This document shows, piece after piece, positions 43,404-53,025 of a DNA stretch of 64,000 bases (position 1 is its first letter; each line of letters begins with the position of its first letter). The position numbers were made by a program, and so were the translations under genes. A model generated the notes under the pieces. That model was given only the letters and a program-made list of their open reading frames with translations, was not told the origin of the DNA and did no database searches. The stretch comes from Acidobacteriota bacterium (lineage in GTDB: Bacteria; Acidobacteriota; UBA890; WLXD01), in assembly GCA_012103255.1 (NCBI GenBank), contig WLXD01000002.1, positions 124,001-188,000 on the forward strand, given 5' to 3'.

Positions 43404-44519
43404 ATGCACGTCTGTATTGACTACCGCCCTGCCCTCCGCGAGGGCACGGGCGTCGGCACCTACGTTCGCGGACTCCTCGGCGGCCTCGTGCGTCGCCACC
43501 CGGAGACCACCTACACGGCGTTTTCTGCGTCGTGGAGGGATCGCCTTGAATTGCCGACGGACCTCACCGGTGTCACGCCAGCGGATGCCCGGATTCCGGT
43601 GCGTCTCCTCGACAAACTCTGGCATAGCTACCAGCGACCGGGCGTTGAGCGATGGGCTGGTGCGATTGATGTTGCGCACTCACCCTCTCCGCTGGCACTT
43701 CCATCGAGCCATGCGGCCGAAATCGTCACCATCCACGACTGCTACTTCCTGCGCGAACCGGATCGAATGAGTGGCGTCGTGCGCCGTGACTACGTGCCCT
43801 TGGCACAGGCTGCAGCCGCACGCGCTGAGGCGATCCTCACGGTGTCGGAAACAACGCGCAACGAGGTCATCGAGCTGCTCGGCGTGGCACCTGAACGCGT
43901 ACACGTCACCTACAACGGAGGCGGTGACAACTATTGCCCCGTTGCCGGCGCTCGAGAAAAGGTCCGCGCAAAATTCGGAATCGAGCGCCCTTTCGTATTG
44001 TTCGCCGGCCGCCGCGAGTATCGGAAGGATCTCCCCACTCTCCTGGCCGCGTTCGATCGCCTACTCCAGCGGTACAACGATCTCGAGCTCGTCCTGGTCG
44101 GCCCCGCGGGCGACGCATGGGACTCCACGTGGGCCACGGCTCCTTCCGCGGTGCAGGCGCGGACGACAACGATGGAGCACCAGACCCAGCAAGACCTCGA
44201 ACTGCTCTATGGCGCCGCCCAGGCGCTGGTCCTGCCTTCGCTCTGGGAAGGCTTCGGGTTGACCGGCATCGAGGCGATGGCCTGCGGCACACCCGTCGTT
44301 GCCGCCGAAGCTGGCGCGATGCCGGAGGTATACGGCGATGCAGCCGAGTGGTTCCCCGCTGGCGAGCACGACGCGCTCGCGCACGCTCTCGATCGAGTAC
44401 TCAGCGATGAAGACCGCCGGAAAGAACTGATTGGGGCCGGACATGCACGCGCGGATCTCTACACCTGGGACGCCTGCGCCGAAGTGACTCATGCGGTGTA
44501 TAAGGATGTGCTCCGTTGA
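43404..44519 (+). CDS. Glycosyltransferase family 4
   Basis: First gene of the polysaccharide cluster. The 371-residue GT-B protein has the glycine-rich N-terminal site REGTGVGTYVRGLL, the acceptor-side VTIHDCYFLREPDRM, VSETTRNEVIELLGV, and the C-terminal nucleotide-sugar site LPSLWEGFGLTGIEAMACGT with the EX7E glutamates. Probably adds a hexose or deoxyhexose to a lipid-linked repeat; donor cannot be read from sequence. ATG 43404 aligns the first strand MHVCIDYRP; the longer frame to 43143 overlaps the divergent gene and is rejected. It ends in TTGA shared with the next start. Confidence 0.88.
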   Translation: MHVCIDYRPALREGTGVGTYVRGLLGGLVRRHPETTYTAFSASWRDRLELPTDLTGVTPADARIPVRLLDKLWHSYQRPGVERWAGAIDVAHSPSPLALPSSHAAEIVTIHDCYFLREPDRMSGVVRRDYVPLAQAAAARAEAILTVSETTRNEVIELLGVAPERVHVTYNGGGDNYCPVAGAREKVRAKFGIERPFVLFAGRREYRKDLPTLLAAFDRLLQRYNDLELVLVGPAGDAWDSTWATAPSAVQARTTTMEHQTQQDLELLYGAAQALVLPSLWEGFGLTGIEAMACGTPVVAAEAGAMPEVYGDAAEWFPAGEHDALAHALDRVLSDEDRRKELIGAGHARADLYTWDACAEVTHAVYKDVLR

Positions 44520-45586
44520 GAGTCGCCGTGGATGTGCGCGAACTTGAAGGACGTCCTACCGGTGTCGGCCGGGTGATTCAGGGACTTCTCGGGGCCTGGC
44601 CGGTCGACGAACTCGCGTTGATCTCGCAGCGGCGTATCGGCCTGCCGCCCGAACTCGTGGCCCGCGGAAGAATCGAGCAGGTCGTCGTGGAGAAGGCGGC
44701 CTCGCTACCGGGCGCGCTATGGGAGCACTTGGTTCTTCCCGGTGTAGTTCGCGATACCAACTCCGACGCCTTGCTCGCGCCCAACTACAGCATGCCGATC
44801 GGCGCCCGCATACCGACTGCGGTGTGCATGCACGACTGTGCGCCGTTTGCTCTCCGTGATGAGTTCTCTGCTCGCGAGGGCTTCCGAAGGCGGTGGAACG
44901 CTCGACATGCTGCGCGCAACGCGAGCTTTCTATTCATGGGAACCGACTTCGCCGCGACCGAGGCAGTCCGTTATCTCGGCTGCGCACCCGATGCCTGCCT
45001 CGTGGCGCCCTGGGGACTCACGTCGGGGTTCGCGGAAGTGCCACCCGGAGCAGTAGAAGACGTCAAGCAGCAGTACGGAGTCGACGCGAACACGATTCTC
45101 TTTGTGGGCTCCGGCTTCGGCCGCCGAGACCTTCCTTCACTCGTCCGCCGCGTCGAGAGAGTCGCCGCCGAGAGGCCCAGCGCAACGCTGGCCGTCGCCG
45201 GCCGCGGACACGACCGCGCCGCGCATTCCCCCTTCGTGACGCCGCTTGGTTTCGTTCCCGAGATCCGACTGGCTGCTCTCTTTTCGGCGGCCGGACTTGT
45301 GGTCTACCCGTCGGCCTATGAGGGTTTCGGATTGCCGGTTCTCGAAGCCCTCGCTTCTGGAACGCGTGTGATCGCCACCGACGCGACGGCGTTGAGCGAG
45401 GTATTCGCAGGGCGCGCCACCCTCGTCCCGCACGAAAATGATGACGCCTGGGTTGCGGCCATCAATGCGGAACTGGGCCGCCCGGCTGAGGCTGAGACCG
45501 TGACATGGGCCCACGCTCAGAGTTGGACACCTACGGCAGCCGCGGTTCGTCAGCGTCTCCTCGAAGCAGTCGAGGGAAACTCATGA
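44516..45586 (+). CDS. Glycosyltransferase family 4
   Basis: The 356-residue GT-B protein is similar in plan to its upstream neighbour: RVAVDVRELEGRPTGVGRVI, MHDCAPFALRDEF, ILFVGSGFGRRDLPSLVRRV and YPSAYEGFGLPVLEALASGT (EX7E). It likely arose by duplication within the cluster. The start is TTG 44516, overlapping the previous TGA by 4 nt; no other start preserves the first beta strand. Sugar specificity unknown. Confidence 0.85.
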   Translation: MRVAVDVRELEGRPTGVGRVIQGLLGAWPVDELALISQRRIGLPPELVARGRIEQVVVEKAASLPGALWEHLVLPGVVRDTNSDALLAPNYSMPIGARIPTAVCMHDCAPFALRDEFSAREGFRRRWNARHAARNASFLFMGTDFAATEAVRYLGCAPDACLVAPWGLTSGFAEVPPGAVEDVKQQYGVDANTILFVGSGFGRRDLPSLVRRVERVAAERPSATLAVAGRGHDRAAHSPFVTPLGFVPEIRLAALFSAAGLVVYPSAYEGFGLPVLEALASGTRVIATDATALSEVFAGRATLVPHENDDAWVAAINAELGRPAEAETVTWAHAQSWTPTAAAVRQRLLEAVEGNS

Positions 45587-46470
45587 GTCGCGTTGACGCC
45601 ATCGTGGTGTCGTTCAACGGGGCCCAGATTGTGCACGAATGTCTCGCGGCTCTCCGCAATTCGTCGGTGGCTCTCAACATCATCGCGGTGGACAACAACT
45701 CCTCTGATGGGAGCGCCACGGCCGCACGCGACGCGGGGGCGGATATCGTTCTGGAAAACGACCTGAATCTTGGGTTCGGGGCGGCCATCAATCGTGGCGC
45801 GAAGGCGGGCTCCGCCGAATTGCTATTGCTCGTAAACCCGGATGCGCACGTTGCGAGCGACACTGTCGAGACACTGTGTCGTCACCTGGAGGAAGACTCG
45901 CGCCTCGCCGCCGTCGGCCCAAAACTTGAAGATCCCGATGGTCAACTCGAACTGTCCGTTGATCGCACGATGACCTTGGGAAGCGACGTGTGGTTCAAGC
46001 TCGTCGAAGCAGCCGGTGGCGAAGATGCCCCCGTGCTCGGAGGTATCGTTCGACGTCGATACGCGGAGTCGCATGATGCGGCCTCCCTCACCGCCGCATG
46101 CCTGCTCGTTCGTCGTGATGCTTTCGATCAGGTTGAGGGGTTCGACGAGGACTTCTTCCTCTATGCCGAGGATGTCGACCTGTGCCTACGGCTGCGTCAT
46201 CGCGGATGGAAGCTGCGATACGCCTCTGACACCACCGTCCGACATGTCGGAGGCGTCGCCAGCCGAGCGCACTCTGAACTGAGCGGCAACGCCTATCGCC
46301 ACAGCCAGCGCTATCTCTACGCCAAGCACAACGGTGCGCTCGCCCGACTCGCGCTCCGGGTCTACCTTGAGGTAAAGGCGCTTACGGGCCTTCTCACTGG
46401 GTCCGCAAAGGGCCGTCAACTATGGCGCTGGCTCCGCGCAGGCGGACCGCGCCCGGGAACAGGTCGTTGA
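45583..46470 (+). CDS. Glycosyltransferase family 2, rhamnosyltransferase-like
   Basis: A 295-residue GT-A enzyme. It begins VDAIVVSFNGAQIVHECLAA, has the nucleotide-binding VDNNSSDGSATAARDAGADI, LNLGFGAAINRGAKAG, the DXD-like VNPDAHV, and the C-terminal EDFFLYAEDVDLCLRLRHRG catalytic motif typical of rhamnosyl- and related transferases. ATG 45583 has GAGGGA six nt upstream and shares ATGA with the preceding stop. The end shares TTGA with the next gene. Confidence 0.87.
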   Translation: MSRVDAIVVSFNGAQIVHECLAALRNSSVALNIIAVDNNSSDGSATAARDAGADIVLENDLNLGFGAAINRGAKAGSAELLLLVNPDAHVASDTVETLCRHLEEDSRLAAVGPKLEDPDGQLELSVDRTMTLGSDVWFKLVEAAGGEDAPVLGGIVRRRYAESHDAASLTAACLLVRRDAFDQVEGFDEDFFLYAEDVDLCLRLRHRGWKLRYASDTTVRHVGGVASRAHSELSGNAYRHSQRYLYAKHNGALARLALRVYLEVKALTGLLTGSAKGRQLWRWLRAGGPRPGTGR

Positions 46471-47549
46471 AAGTCGGCCTAGACGCCCGTAAGGCGGACG
46501 ACTTCGGGATTGGCACCTACATTCGCGGCGTGGTTCTCGCTGCCAGCAGAGTTCGGCCCGCGTGGGAGTTCGTACTCGTTGGGGCTCCTCACGGGCATTC
46601 TATCGAGGCGCCCAACATCAGCTCGACCGCGCCTCTCGGCGGTGGTTATGGTCCGGCCGACATCGCGAGCCTCTCTTCGGCCGCCCGCTGCATCGGCGCG
46701 GACGTCTTTCATGCTCCGCACTACGTCACCCCGATCGGCCTGGATATCCCCCTCGTGGTGACGATCCACGATTGCATTCACCTTCGCTTCCCTGAATACC
46801 TGCCGCGACCGCTGGGCGTTTTGCCGGGCGGACTCAGTCGCCGCTATGCGCGTTGGCTCATGCGCCGGGCACCTCGGATCGCGGAGCACGTCATCGCCGT
46901 TTCGGAGGCAACGCGTAGCGATGTAATCGACCTACTCGAAACCGACCCAGGCCACGTGACCACGGTTCACAATGGCGTCGATGCTTTCTGGTCGGCCACC
47001 TCCGAAACCGAGGTTTCGAAAAGATCGACTTCCATCTTCTGGGTGGGCAATCCGAAGCTTCACAAAGGGCTCGATGTCTTGCTGGATGCGTTCAACGCCG
47101 TCGCCGCCGAGGTGCCGAGCGCGAAACTGGTCCTCGCCGGGGCCGAGGTGCTCGACGAACATGTCGCCTCCCATCCGTTTCGCGAACGCATCGACTGTCT
47201 CGGTTTCGTATCACCGGAACAATTGCGTGATCTGTACCGATCAGCCGGCGTGGTTTGCGTCCCGTCCCGACACGAGGGATTCGGCCTTCCAGCGCTGGAG
47301 GCCATGGCGGCAGGTGCCCCGCTCATCGCCACAGCCGTGGGTGGCGTGCCTGAGGTGGTCGGCGACGCCGGCGTTCTCGTGCCCGCCGAGTCCACGAGCA
47401 AGCTCGCCACCGAGCTCCAGAGGGTGCTCGCCGACGCACCCGAGGCCGAGAGACTCGGTGCGAATGCGCGCGCGCGCGCAGCCACTTTCTCCTGGACGCG
47501 CTGCGCGGAAGCCACATGCCGCATCCTCGAGCAGGCAGCTACACGATGA
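46467..47549 (+). CDS. Glycosyltransferase family 4
   Basis: A 360-residue GT-B protein: KVGLDARKADDFGIGTYIRG, FHAPHYVTPIGLDIPLVVTI with HDC, VSEATRSDVIDLLETDP, FWVGNPKLHKGLDVLLDAF and PSRHEGFGLPALEAMAAGAP (EX7E). The start is taken as TTG 46467, in a TTGA overlap matching the operon pattern; ATG 46422 would overlap the previous gene by 49 nt and lacks similarity. Closely related in design to the other family 4 members of the cluster. Confidence 0.85.
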   Translation: MKVGLDARKADDFGIGTYIRGVVLAASRVRPAWEFVLVGAPHGHSIEAPNISSTAPLGGGYGPADIASLSSAARCIGADVFHAPHYVTPIGLDIPLVVTIHDCIHLRFPEYLPRPLGVLPGGLSRRYARWLMRRAPRIAEHVIAVSEATRSDVIDLLETDPGHVTTVHNGVDAFWSATSETEVSKRSTSIFWVGNPKLHKGLDVLLDAFNAVAAEVPSAKLVLAGAEVLDEHVASHPFRERIDCLGFVSPEQLRDLYRSAGVVCVPSRHEGFGLPALEAMAAGAPLIATAVGGVPEVVGDAGVLVPAESTSKLATELQRVLADAPEAERLGANARARAATFSWTRCAEATCRILEQAATR

Positions 47550-48658
47550 AAGTAGCTCTCGTTCACGACTGGCTGACGGGGATGCGTGGAGGCGAGAAGG
47601 TCCTCGAACGACTTTGCGCGCGTTTCCCTGATGCACCGATCTACACGCTGGTGCATGAGCCCGGCTCGGTGAGCGACGTGATCGAGGCGCACGATATACG
47701 TACTTCCTTCGTCCAGAACATGCCGGCGCGGCATGCGTATCGCTGGTATCTGCCGCTGTTCCCTCTTGCGGTTCGCGGACTGGATCTGGGCGAATTCGAT
47801 CTGGTGATTTCGAGCAGCCATTGCGCTGTGAAGGCCGTACGAACACGTCAGGATGCGAAACACCTCTGCTACTGCCATACGCCAATGCGTTACGCGTGGG
47901 ATCGATTTGACGACTACTTCTCGCCGTCGCGTGTCGGGTGGATGAAACACCTGCTCATTCGACCGACCATCGCCTGGCTGCGACAGTGGGATCGCGCCAC
48001 GGCCGGCCGAGTCGATGCCTTCGTGGCGAACTCTGGCTACGTCGCCGGCCGTATCAAGCGCTACTACGAGCGCGACTCGAGTGTGATTTCGCCGCCAGTC
48101 GATACGGACTACTTCGTACCCGACCGCGATTCGGCTGACGACTTCTACTTGATGGTGAGCGCGTTGAACCCGTACAAACGCGTCGGCGCTGCCATAGAGG
48201 CATTTACGAAGATGAACCGCCGGCTCGTTGTTGTCGGTGACGGCCCCGACCGCGCCCAACTCGAAGACGCGCGTGGTCCGAGTGTCGAACTACTCGGACG
48301 GGTCGACGACGCAACACTCCTGAATCTCTACCAGCGCTGTCGCGGCTTCGTGCTGCCAAACGTTGAGGATGCTGGCATCGCTCCGATCGAGGCGATGGCA
48401 TGCGGACGGCCCGCACTCGTATTGGCGGCCGGCGGGGCCCCCGAAGCGGTCATCGACGGGGTGACCGGCGTGCACATGCAGGACACAGGCCTGGCCGGGA
48501 TCTGCGAGGCTGTTGACAGAGCAGAAGCCCTCACTTTCAATACCGAGAAGATCCGCGCGCATGCCGAGCACTACTCAGTTCGAGCCTTCGATCGACAGAT
48601 CTCGGACTTCATTGATCGCGAGCTGCCCACGCCAAGCGTAGGGGAACCCTCACCTTGA
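47546..48658 (+). CDS. Glycosyltransferase family 4, WbaZ-like
   Basis: A 370-residue GT-B protein with KVALVHDWLTGMRGGEKVLE at the start, YTLVHEPGSVSDVIEAHDIR, HCAVKAVRTRQDAKHLCYCH followed by TPMRYAWDRFDDYF, and LPNVEDAGIAPIEAMACGRP (EX7E). The start region and CYCHTPMRY are typical of WbaZ-type mannosyltransferases in O-antigen and exopolysaccharide clusters, so mannose is a fair guess. ATG 47546 shares ATGA with the preceding stop; its end shares TTGA with the phosphoglycosyltransferase gene. Confidence 0.87.
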   Translation: MKVALVHDWLTGMRGGEKVLERLCARFPDAPIYTLVHEPGSVSDVIEAHDIRTSFVQNMPARHAYRWYLPLFPLAVRGLDLGEFDLVISSSHCAVKAVRTRQDAKHLCYCHTPMRYAWDRFDDYFSPSRVGWMKHLLIRPTIAWLRQWDRATAGRVDAFVANSGYVAGRIKRYYERDSSVISPPVDTDYFVPDRDSADDFYLMVSALNPYKRVGAAIEAFTKMNRRLVVVGDGPDRAQLEDARGPSVELLGRVDDATLLNLYQRCRGFVLPNVEDAGIAPIEAMACGRPALVLAAGGAPEAVIDGVTGVHMQDTGLAGICEAVDRAEALTFNTEKIRAHAEHYSVRAFDRQISDFIDRELPTPSVGEPSP

Positions 48659-50130
48659 TCCGCCAACATCGCACGCAGCAGGCCATCGCCCTGTTCGTAT
48701 CGGACATCGTCGCGATCGCACTCGCGTTCAGTCTGGCCTACTGGTTGCGTTTCACCGCTCAATACCCGGTTCCGGTTATTGAAACCCGGGCTGAGGACGT
48801 TCCCACGTTTGCGGTCTACGCCCGATCGGTGCTCCTGCCCGCACTCGTCGTATTGCCTCTTGGCCTTGCGAGCGCTGGCCTGTATCGGGTCCGCCGGGTC
48901 TACGCTCGCATCGAGACCTACATCCATCTGGCCGCCGCGTTGTCGTTCGGGACACTTGCGGTCGCCGCGATCGTTTCGCTCGTCGTCAGACCCGAGCAAC
49001 TGGTACCCGTCGCCGTCGCGGGCGGAGTCGAGACCGTCAGGGTCACGACATGGACCCTCTCGCGGTGGTTCCTACTCTTCTTCTATCTCGGCACCACGGT
49101 GCTCATGCTCACTGGCCGGGTCGCGATCCAAAAGACACTCGACCGCGCGCGGCGATCGGGTCGCAACCTGAAGCAGATCCTCATTGCCGGAGATGGTCCT
49201 CTCGCGCAGGTCGTGATCGACAGAATGCGGATGCACGAAGAATTCGGCTTCCGCATGGCCGGCATGCTCACAAGCTCAGGCACCGGCGAGTCGTACCGTG
49301 GCGTCGACATCGCTGGATCGCTGGCCGACGCGAAGCAGCTGGTTCGCGAACGCTCGATCGACCAGATCTACGTCGCTCTGCCACTCAGCGCCCACGAGGA
49401 AATCTTGCAGCTCCTCCGCGACGTCTCGCACGAGGTAGTGGATATCAAGGTCGTCCCCGACCTTCTGCAATACATCACGCTCGGAGCCGGAGTGGAGGAT
49501 CTCGATGGAGTGCCCATCGTGAACCTCTCGCGCATCCCGATGGAAGGGCTACCGGCTTTCACGAAGCGCGCCATCGATATCCTCGCGGCCGGGAGTGCGC
49601 TGCTGTTGTTCGCACCTCTGTTCCCGTTGATCGCGGCCGCCGTCAAGCTCACGTCGAAAGGTCCTGTCCTTTTCCGACAGGAGCGGATGGGACTCGACGG
49701 TCGATCTTTCAACCTGTTGAAGTTCCGTTCGATGGTGATGGACGCCGAGGTTGCAACGGGCCCTGTCTGGGCGAGCGAGCAGGACTCCCGGTGCACACCG
49801 ATCGGCGCGGCGCTACGCAAGCTGAGTTTGGACGAACTCCCGCAGTTCTGGAACATCATCCGTGGTGACATGAGTCTGGTCGGCCCGCGGCCGGAACGCC
49901 CGTTCTTCGTTGATGAGTTCCGCGAACAAATCCCGCACTACATGCACCGTCACCGCGTCCGCGCCGGACTCACCGGGTGGGCACAGGTGCACGGATGGCG
50001 CGGCAATACATCCCTCAACAAACGAATCGAGTACGACCTCTACTACATCGAGAACTGGTCGCTCGCGCTCGACATCAAGATCCTCTGGATGACCGTCACC
50101 AACGGGATGGTCCACGAGCACGCCTACTAG
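48655..50130 (+). CDS. Polyprenyl-phosphate glycosylphosphotransferase (WcaJ/WbaP type)
   Basis: Starts repeat-unit assembly by moving sugar-1-phosphate onto undecaprenyl phosphate. The 491 residues have four or more N-terminal membrane helices, a central CoA-binding-like domain (IAGDGPLAQVVIDRMRMHEE), a further membrane helix (FTKRAIDILAAGSALLLFAP), and the C-terminal catalytic domain KGPVLFRQERMGLDGRSFNL, LSLDELPQFWNIIRGDMSLV with GPRPERP, and GWAQVHGWRG. Full-length for the polyisoprenyl-phosphate hexose-1-phosphate transferase family. The start is TTG 48655 in a TTGA overlap. Confidence 0.93.
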   Translation: MIRQHRTQQAIALFVSDIVAIALAFSLAYWLRFTAQYPVPVIETRAEDVPTFAVYARSVLLPALVVLPLGLASAGLYRVRRVYARIETYIHLAAALSFGTLAVAAIVSLVVRPEQLVPVAVAGGVETVRVTTWTLSRWFLLFFYLGTTVLMLTGRVAIQKTLDRARRSGRNLKQILIAGDGPLAQVVIDRMRMHEEFGFRMAGMLTSSGTGESYRGVDIAGSLADAKQLVRERSIDQIYVALPLSAHEEILQLLRDVSHEVVDIKVVPDLLQYITLGAGVEDLDGVPIVNLSRIPMEGLPAFTKRAIDILAAGSALLLFAPLFPLIAAAVKLTSKGPVLFRQERMGLDGRSFNLLKFRSMVMDAEVATGPVWASEQDSRCTPIGAALRKLSLDELPQFWNIIRGDMSLVGPRPERPFFVDEFREQIPHYMHRHRVRAGLTGWAQVHGWRGNTSLNKRIEYDLYYIENWSLALDIKILWMTVTNGMVHEHAY

Positions 50131-50169
50131 CCCGACTTCTGCGTGTAACTCCCACCGACAGGAACATCC

Positions 50170-51132
50170 ATGAGCGACTCCAAGCAGACCATTCTCATCA
50201 CTGGTGGTGCCGGCTTCATCGGCTCCCATCTGGCGGAACTGTTTCTGGATGAGGGACATCGCGTGGTGGTGATGGACAATCTGCTCACGGGGTCTCGATC
50301 CAACATCGCCCGATTCGCCAATCGCGACTATCTCTTCATCGACCACGACGTGACCAACTACATCGTGGTCGACGAGCCCGTCGACCACATCCTGCACTTC
50401 GCGTCGCCCGCGTCTCCGGTCGACTACTTGAAGTACCCGATCCAGACGATGAAGGTTGGTGCGATGGGAACCCACAAAGCACTGGGCTTGGCTCATGCCA
50501 CCGGGGCCCGCTTCATGATCGCGTCGACGTCTGAGGTCTACGGCGATCCGCAGGTAAACCCGCAACCCGAAACATATTGGGGACACGTAAACCCGATCGG
50601 TCCTCGCGGTGTGTACGACGAGGCCAAGCGATTCGCCGAGGCCATGACCATGGCGTACCACCGCACACACGGGGTCGACACGCGGATTGCCAGGATATTC
50701 AACACCTATGGACCACGGATGCGGATCGACGACGGGCGCGCCGTCCCGAACTTCATGCTCCAAGCCCTGACAGGCAAACCGCTCACCGTCTACGGCGATG
50801 GGTCGCAGACCCGATCGTTCTGCTACGTGGACGACACTGTCCGTGGGCTCGTGGGGCTGCTGCGATCGGATGAGCACGAACCGGTAAACGTAGGGAATCC
50901 CAACGAGATCACCATCAAGGAAATTGCGGAACGTGTGATCGAGGTGACCGGCAGCGACAGCGAGGTGATCTACGAGGATCTGCCCGTGGATGATCCGAAG
51001 GTGCGCCGGCCCGACACGGAGCGCGCTCAGGCCACTTTCGACTGGTCGCCTCAGATCGACCTTGCCGAAGGGTTACGCCGAACCCTCCCCTGGTTCCAAC
51101 AGCAAGTGGCGGCGCTCAGCGCGGAGGCCTAA
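50170..51132 (+). CDS. uxs: UDP-glucuronate decarboxylase (UDP-xylose synthase)
   Basis: Decarboxylates UDP-glucuronate to UDP-xylose, an SDR enzyme. The 320 residues contain [60 protein letters not shown], the YxxxK active site in [15 protein letters not shown], and [20 protein letters not shown]. These match the Uxs group, not GalE. AGGAA lies six nt before the ATG. As last gene of the cluster it suggests xylose in the polymer; UDP-glucose dehydrogenase is not in the window. Confidence 0.93.
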   Translation: MSDSKQTILITGGAGFIGSHLAELFLDEGHRVVVMDNLLTGSRSNIARFANRDYLFIDHDVTNYIVVDEPVDHILHFASPASPVDYLKYPIQTMKVGAMGTHKALGLAHATGARFMIASTSEVYGDPQVNPQPETYWGHVNPIGPRGVYDEAKRFAEAMTMAYHRTHGVDTRIARIFNTYGPRMRIDDGRAVPNFMLQALTGKPLTVYGDGSQTRSFCYVDDTVRGLVGLLRSDEHEPVNVGNPNEITIKEIAERVIEVTGSDSEVIYEDLPVDDPKVRRPDTERAQATFDWSPQIDLAEGLRRTLPWFQQQVAALSAEA

Positions 51133-51154
51133 GCCCTCCCCCGGGGCGCCGCTT

Positions 51155-52264
51155 CTACCCGCTCAGCGCTCCGGTGAGGTCAGCGGCGTCGATGGGATGA
51201 GACCAGTTGCCATCGCAGTCGGTAGCCAAGCCGATCTCCTGAACCAGCACGCACCGAATCTGCCCGAGACTCCCCTTCTTGTCGGCTTGTGCGTGCCTCA
51301 CCACCGTATCAACTGACAGGCCTGTCGGGAGTTCAGTCGGCAGTCCCGCACGTTGACAAAGTTCCGCGACGCGGGCGGCGAGGTCGGGAACATCGAATCT
51401 GCCTTCGGAGAGCCGGGCGGCCGCCACCATCCCGATGGCCACCGCTTCTCCATGCCGAACCTGATAGTCGGTGGCAACCTCGATCGCGTGCCCCACAGTG
51501 TGTCCGTAGTTCAATACCTGGCGGCGATTCGACTCCCTCAGGTCGATCTCGACGACCGCAGCCTTCGCGGCCACGCAACGCTCGATCACCATCGCCAACG
51601 CTTCCGGTACACGCGCCAGGCAGGATTCCAGCAACCCATCCTCGAGATCTGTGAAGAGTTGCTCCTCCAGAGTCACGCCGTACTTGATGACTTCAGCCAA
51701 TCCGGCGGACAACTCTCGATCCGGCAAAGTCGCCAGGGTCGCGACATCCGCGAGAACAATCGCGGGATTCCAGAAGGCACCGATCAGGTTCTTTCCGGCA
51801 GGAGTATCAACACCAGTTTTGCCCCCAACCGAGCTGTCGACCATGGCCAGAAGCGAAGTCGGGAGCTGAATCCAACGCACTCCGCGCAGCATTGTTGCCG
51901 CCAGGTATCCAGCGAGATCGCCCACCACACCGCCGCCCAATGCGACTACCGTGCAATTCCGATCTACGCCGACTGCGAGCGCAGCGTCCTGCAGGTGGGC
52001 CAGCACGTCTCGACTCTTGGAAGCTTCGCCTGGCTCCACAATCAAATCCACGCACTCGAAACCTCCGGCGCCAAGGCTGGCAACCAGAGCGCTGCCATAC
52101 AGCGAATGGACGGTCGCGTCGGACACCACGAATACCGGACCGGAGCCGATATGTGCCGGCAGCCATTCGTCCGCAGCTTCCAGCAGTCCGGCGCCCACGA
52201 GCACCTCGTAGGACATGGAGGACTCGGTCGTTTGAATTGCGACCCGACGTGACGCTGAGCTCAT
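51155..52264 (-). CDS. aroB: 3-dehydroquinate synthase
   Basis: Second step of the shikimate pathway. The 369 residues show VVALGGGVVGDLAGYLAATM, LRGVRWIQLPTSLLAMVDSS, VGGKTGVDTPAGKNLIGAF, LSAGLAEVIKYGV and the zinc histidine in NYGHTVGHAIEVATDYQVRH. Length is typical. ATG 52264 shares ATGA with the racemase stop. Its 3' end faces uxs with only 22 nt between, without a terminator-like hairpin and T-run. AroA and AroK are coded 5 kb to the right. Confidence 0.95.
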   Translation of the reverse strand: MSSASRRVAIQTTESSMSYEVLVGAGLLEAADEWLPAHIGSGPVFVVSDATVHSLYGSALVASLGAGGFECVDLIVEPGEASKSRDVLAHLQDAALAVGVDRNCTVVALGGGVVGDLAGYLAATMLRGVRWIQLPTSLLAMVDSSVGGKTGVDTPAGKNLIGAFWNPAIVLADVATLATLPDRELSAGLAEVIKYGVTLEEQLFTDLEDGLLESCLARVPEALAMVIERCVAAKAAVVEIDLRESNRRQVLNYGHTVGHAIEVATDYQVRHGEAVAIGMVAAARLSEGRFDVPDLAARVAELCQRAGLPTELPTGLSVDTVVRHAQADKKGSLGQIRCVLVQEIGLATDCDGNWSHPIDAADLTGALSG

Positions 52265-52959
52265 GGACGCTGTTTCGCGCCGGCCCATTCCAGGCAAGCT
52301 CGCGCCAGAACGTCGGTCGCGTCGATCACGGGAGTCCCGGTGCTCGCCGGATCAACCGCCAATGGCAGTTCAGTACATCCAAGCACCAGGACAGTGGCTC
52401 CAGCGTCATGCAGGCGCGCGATCGTTTGATCGAGCCGTGCATCGCGGCCTGAGCCGCCGGCCTTGACCTCGCGGATCGCGGCCATCACGTCGACTTGCTG
52501 ATCCGGTGACGGCTGGACCACGCCAAGTCCCTCAGATTCCAGAGCCGCCTGGTAGAGGCCCAGTTGCACAGTGCCGGTAGCCGCCAAAACGCCTACGTCA
52601 GCGCGCGGATGCAGCGATGCAATCGTTGCCGCGGCGAGTTCGATCATGTTCAAGACCGGTACTTCGACCGCATCTCGAATCGACTCGATGTAGGCGTGCG
52701 CCGTATTGCACGGAATCCCGATGACTCCCGCACCACCAGCCTCCAGGATCCGCGCAGCCTCGCGCAGCTCGGCAGTGGGGTCGTCACCATCTCCCACGAG
52801 ATGCCGCGTACGGTCCGGCACATGCGACGCACTGTAGGCGAGGCACGGCGGATAGTCCTGATCCTGCTCGGCGGCGCAAAGCACCACCAGTCGGCCCATG
52901 AAATGTGCCGTCGCGGCGGGCCCCATGCCACCGAGGACTCCGATGGTTCCCAACTCCAT
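52261..52959 (-). CDS. Aspartate/glutamate racemase family protein
   Basis: Cofactor-independent amino acid racemase. The 232 residues contain GTIGVLGGMGPAATAHFMGR, the first catalytic cysteine in GIPCNTAHAYIESIR and the second in LGCTELPLAV, so both proton-transfer cysteines are present. D-aspartate or another D-amino acid may be the product; MurI-type glutamate racemases differ at the N-terminus. ATG 52959 has GGGAGG four nt upstream; ATG 52971 is less likely. It overlaps aroB by 4 nt, a pairing without evident pathway link. Confidence 0.87.
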   Translation of the reverse strand: MELGTIGVLGGMGPAATAHFMGRLVVLCAAEQDQDYPPCLAYSASHVPDRTRHLVGDGDDPTAELREAARILEAGGAGVIGIPCNTAHAYIESIRDAVEVPVLNMIELAAATIASLHPRADVGVLAATGTVQLGLYQAALESEGLGVVQPSPDQQVDVMAAIREVKAGGSGRDARLDQTIARLHDAGATVLVLGCTELPLAVDPASTGTPVIDATDVLARACLEWAGAKQRP

Positions 52960-53025
52960 CAGTCCTCCCATCGATGATCTGCGAGGCGACCCCAGTTGAT
53001 CTCGGGCGCCAGCGTCACCGTCAGC

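Noticed and set aside
47060-48259. Minus-strand open frame of 399 codons opposite the glycosyltransferases
   Set aside because: Shadow of two coupled glycosyltransferase genes; no motif and no start signal.
49813-50877. Minus-strand open frame of 354 codons opposite the phosphoglycosyltransferase and uxs
   Set aside because: Crosses a real gene boundary on the other strand and shows no conserved features.
51133-51154. Terminator between convergent uxs and aroB
   Set aside because: CCCCCGGGG is palindromic but too short, and no T-run follows on either strand.
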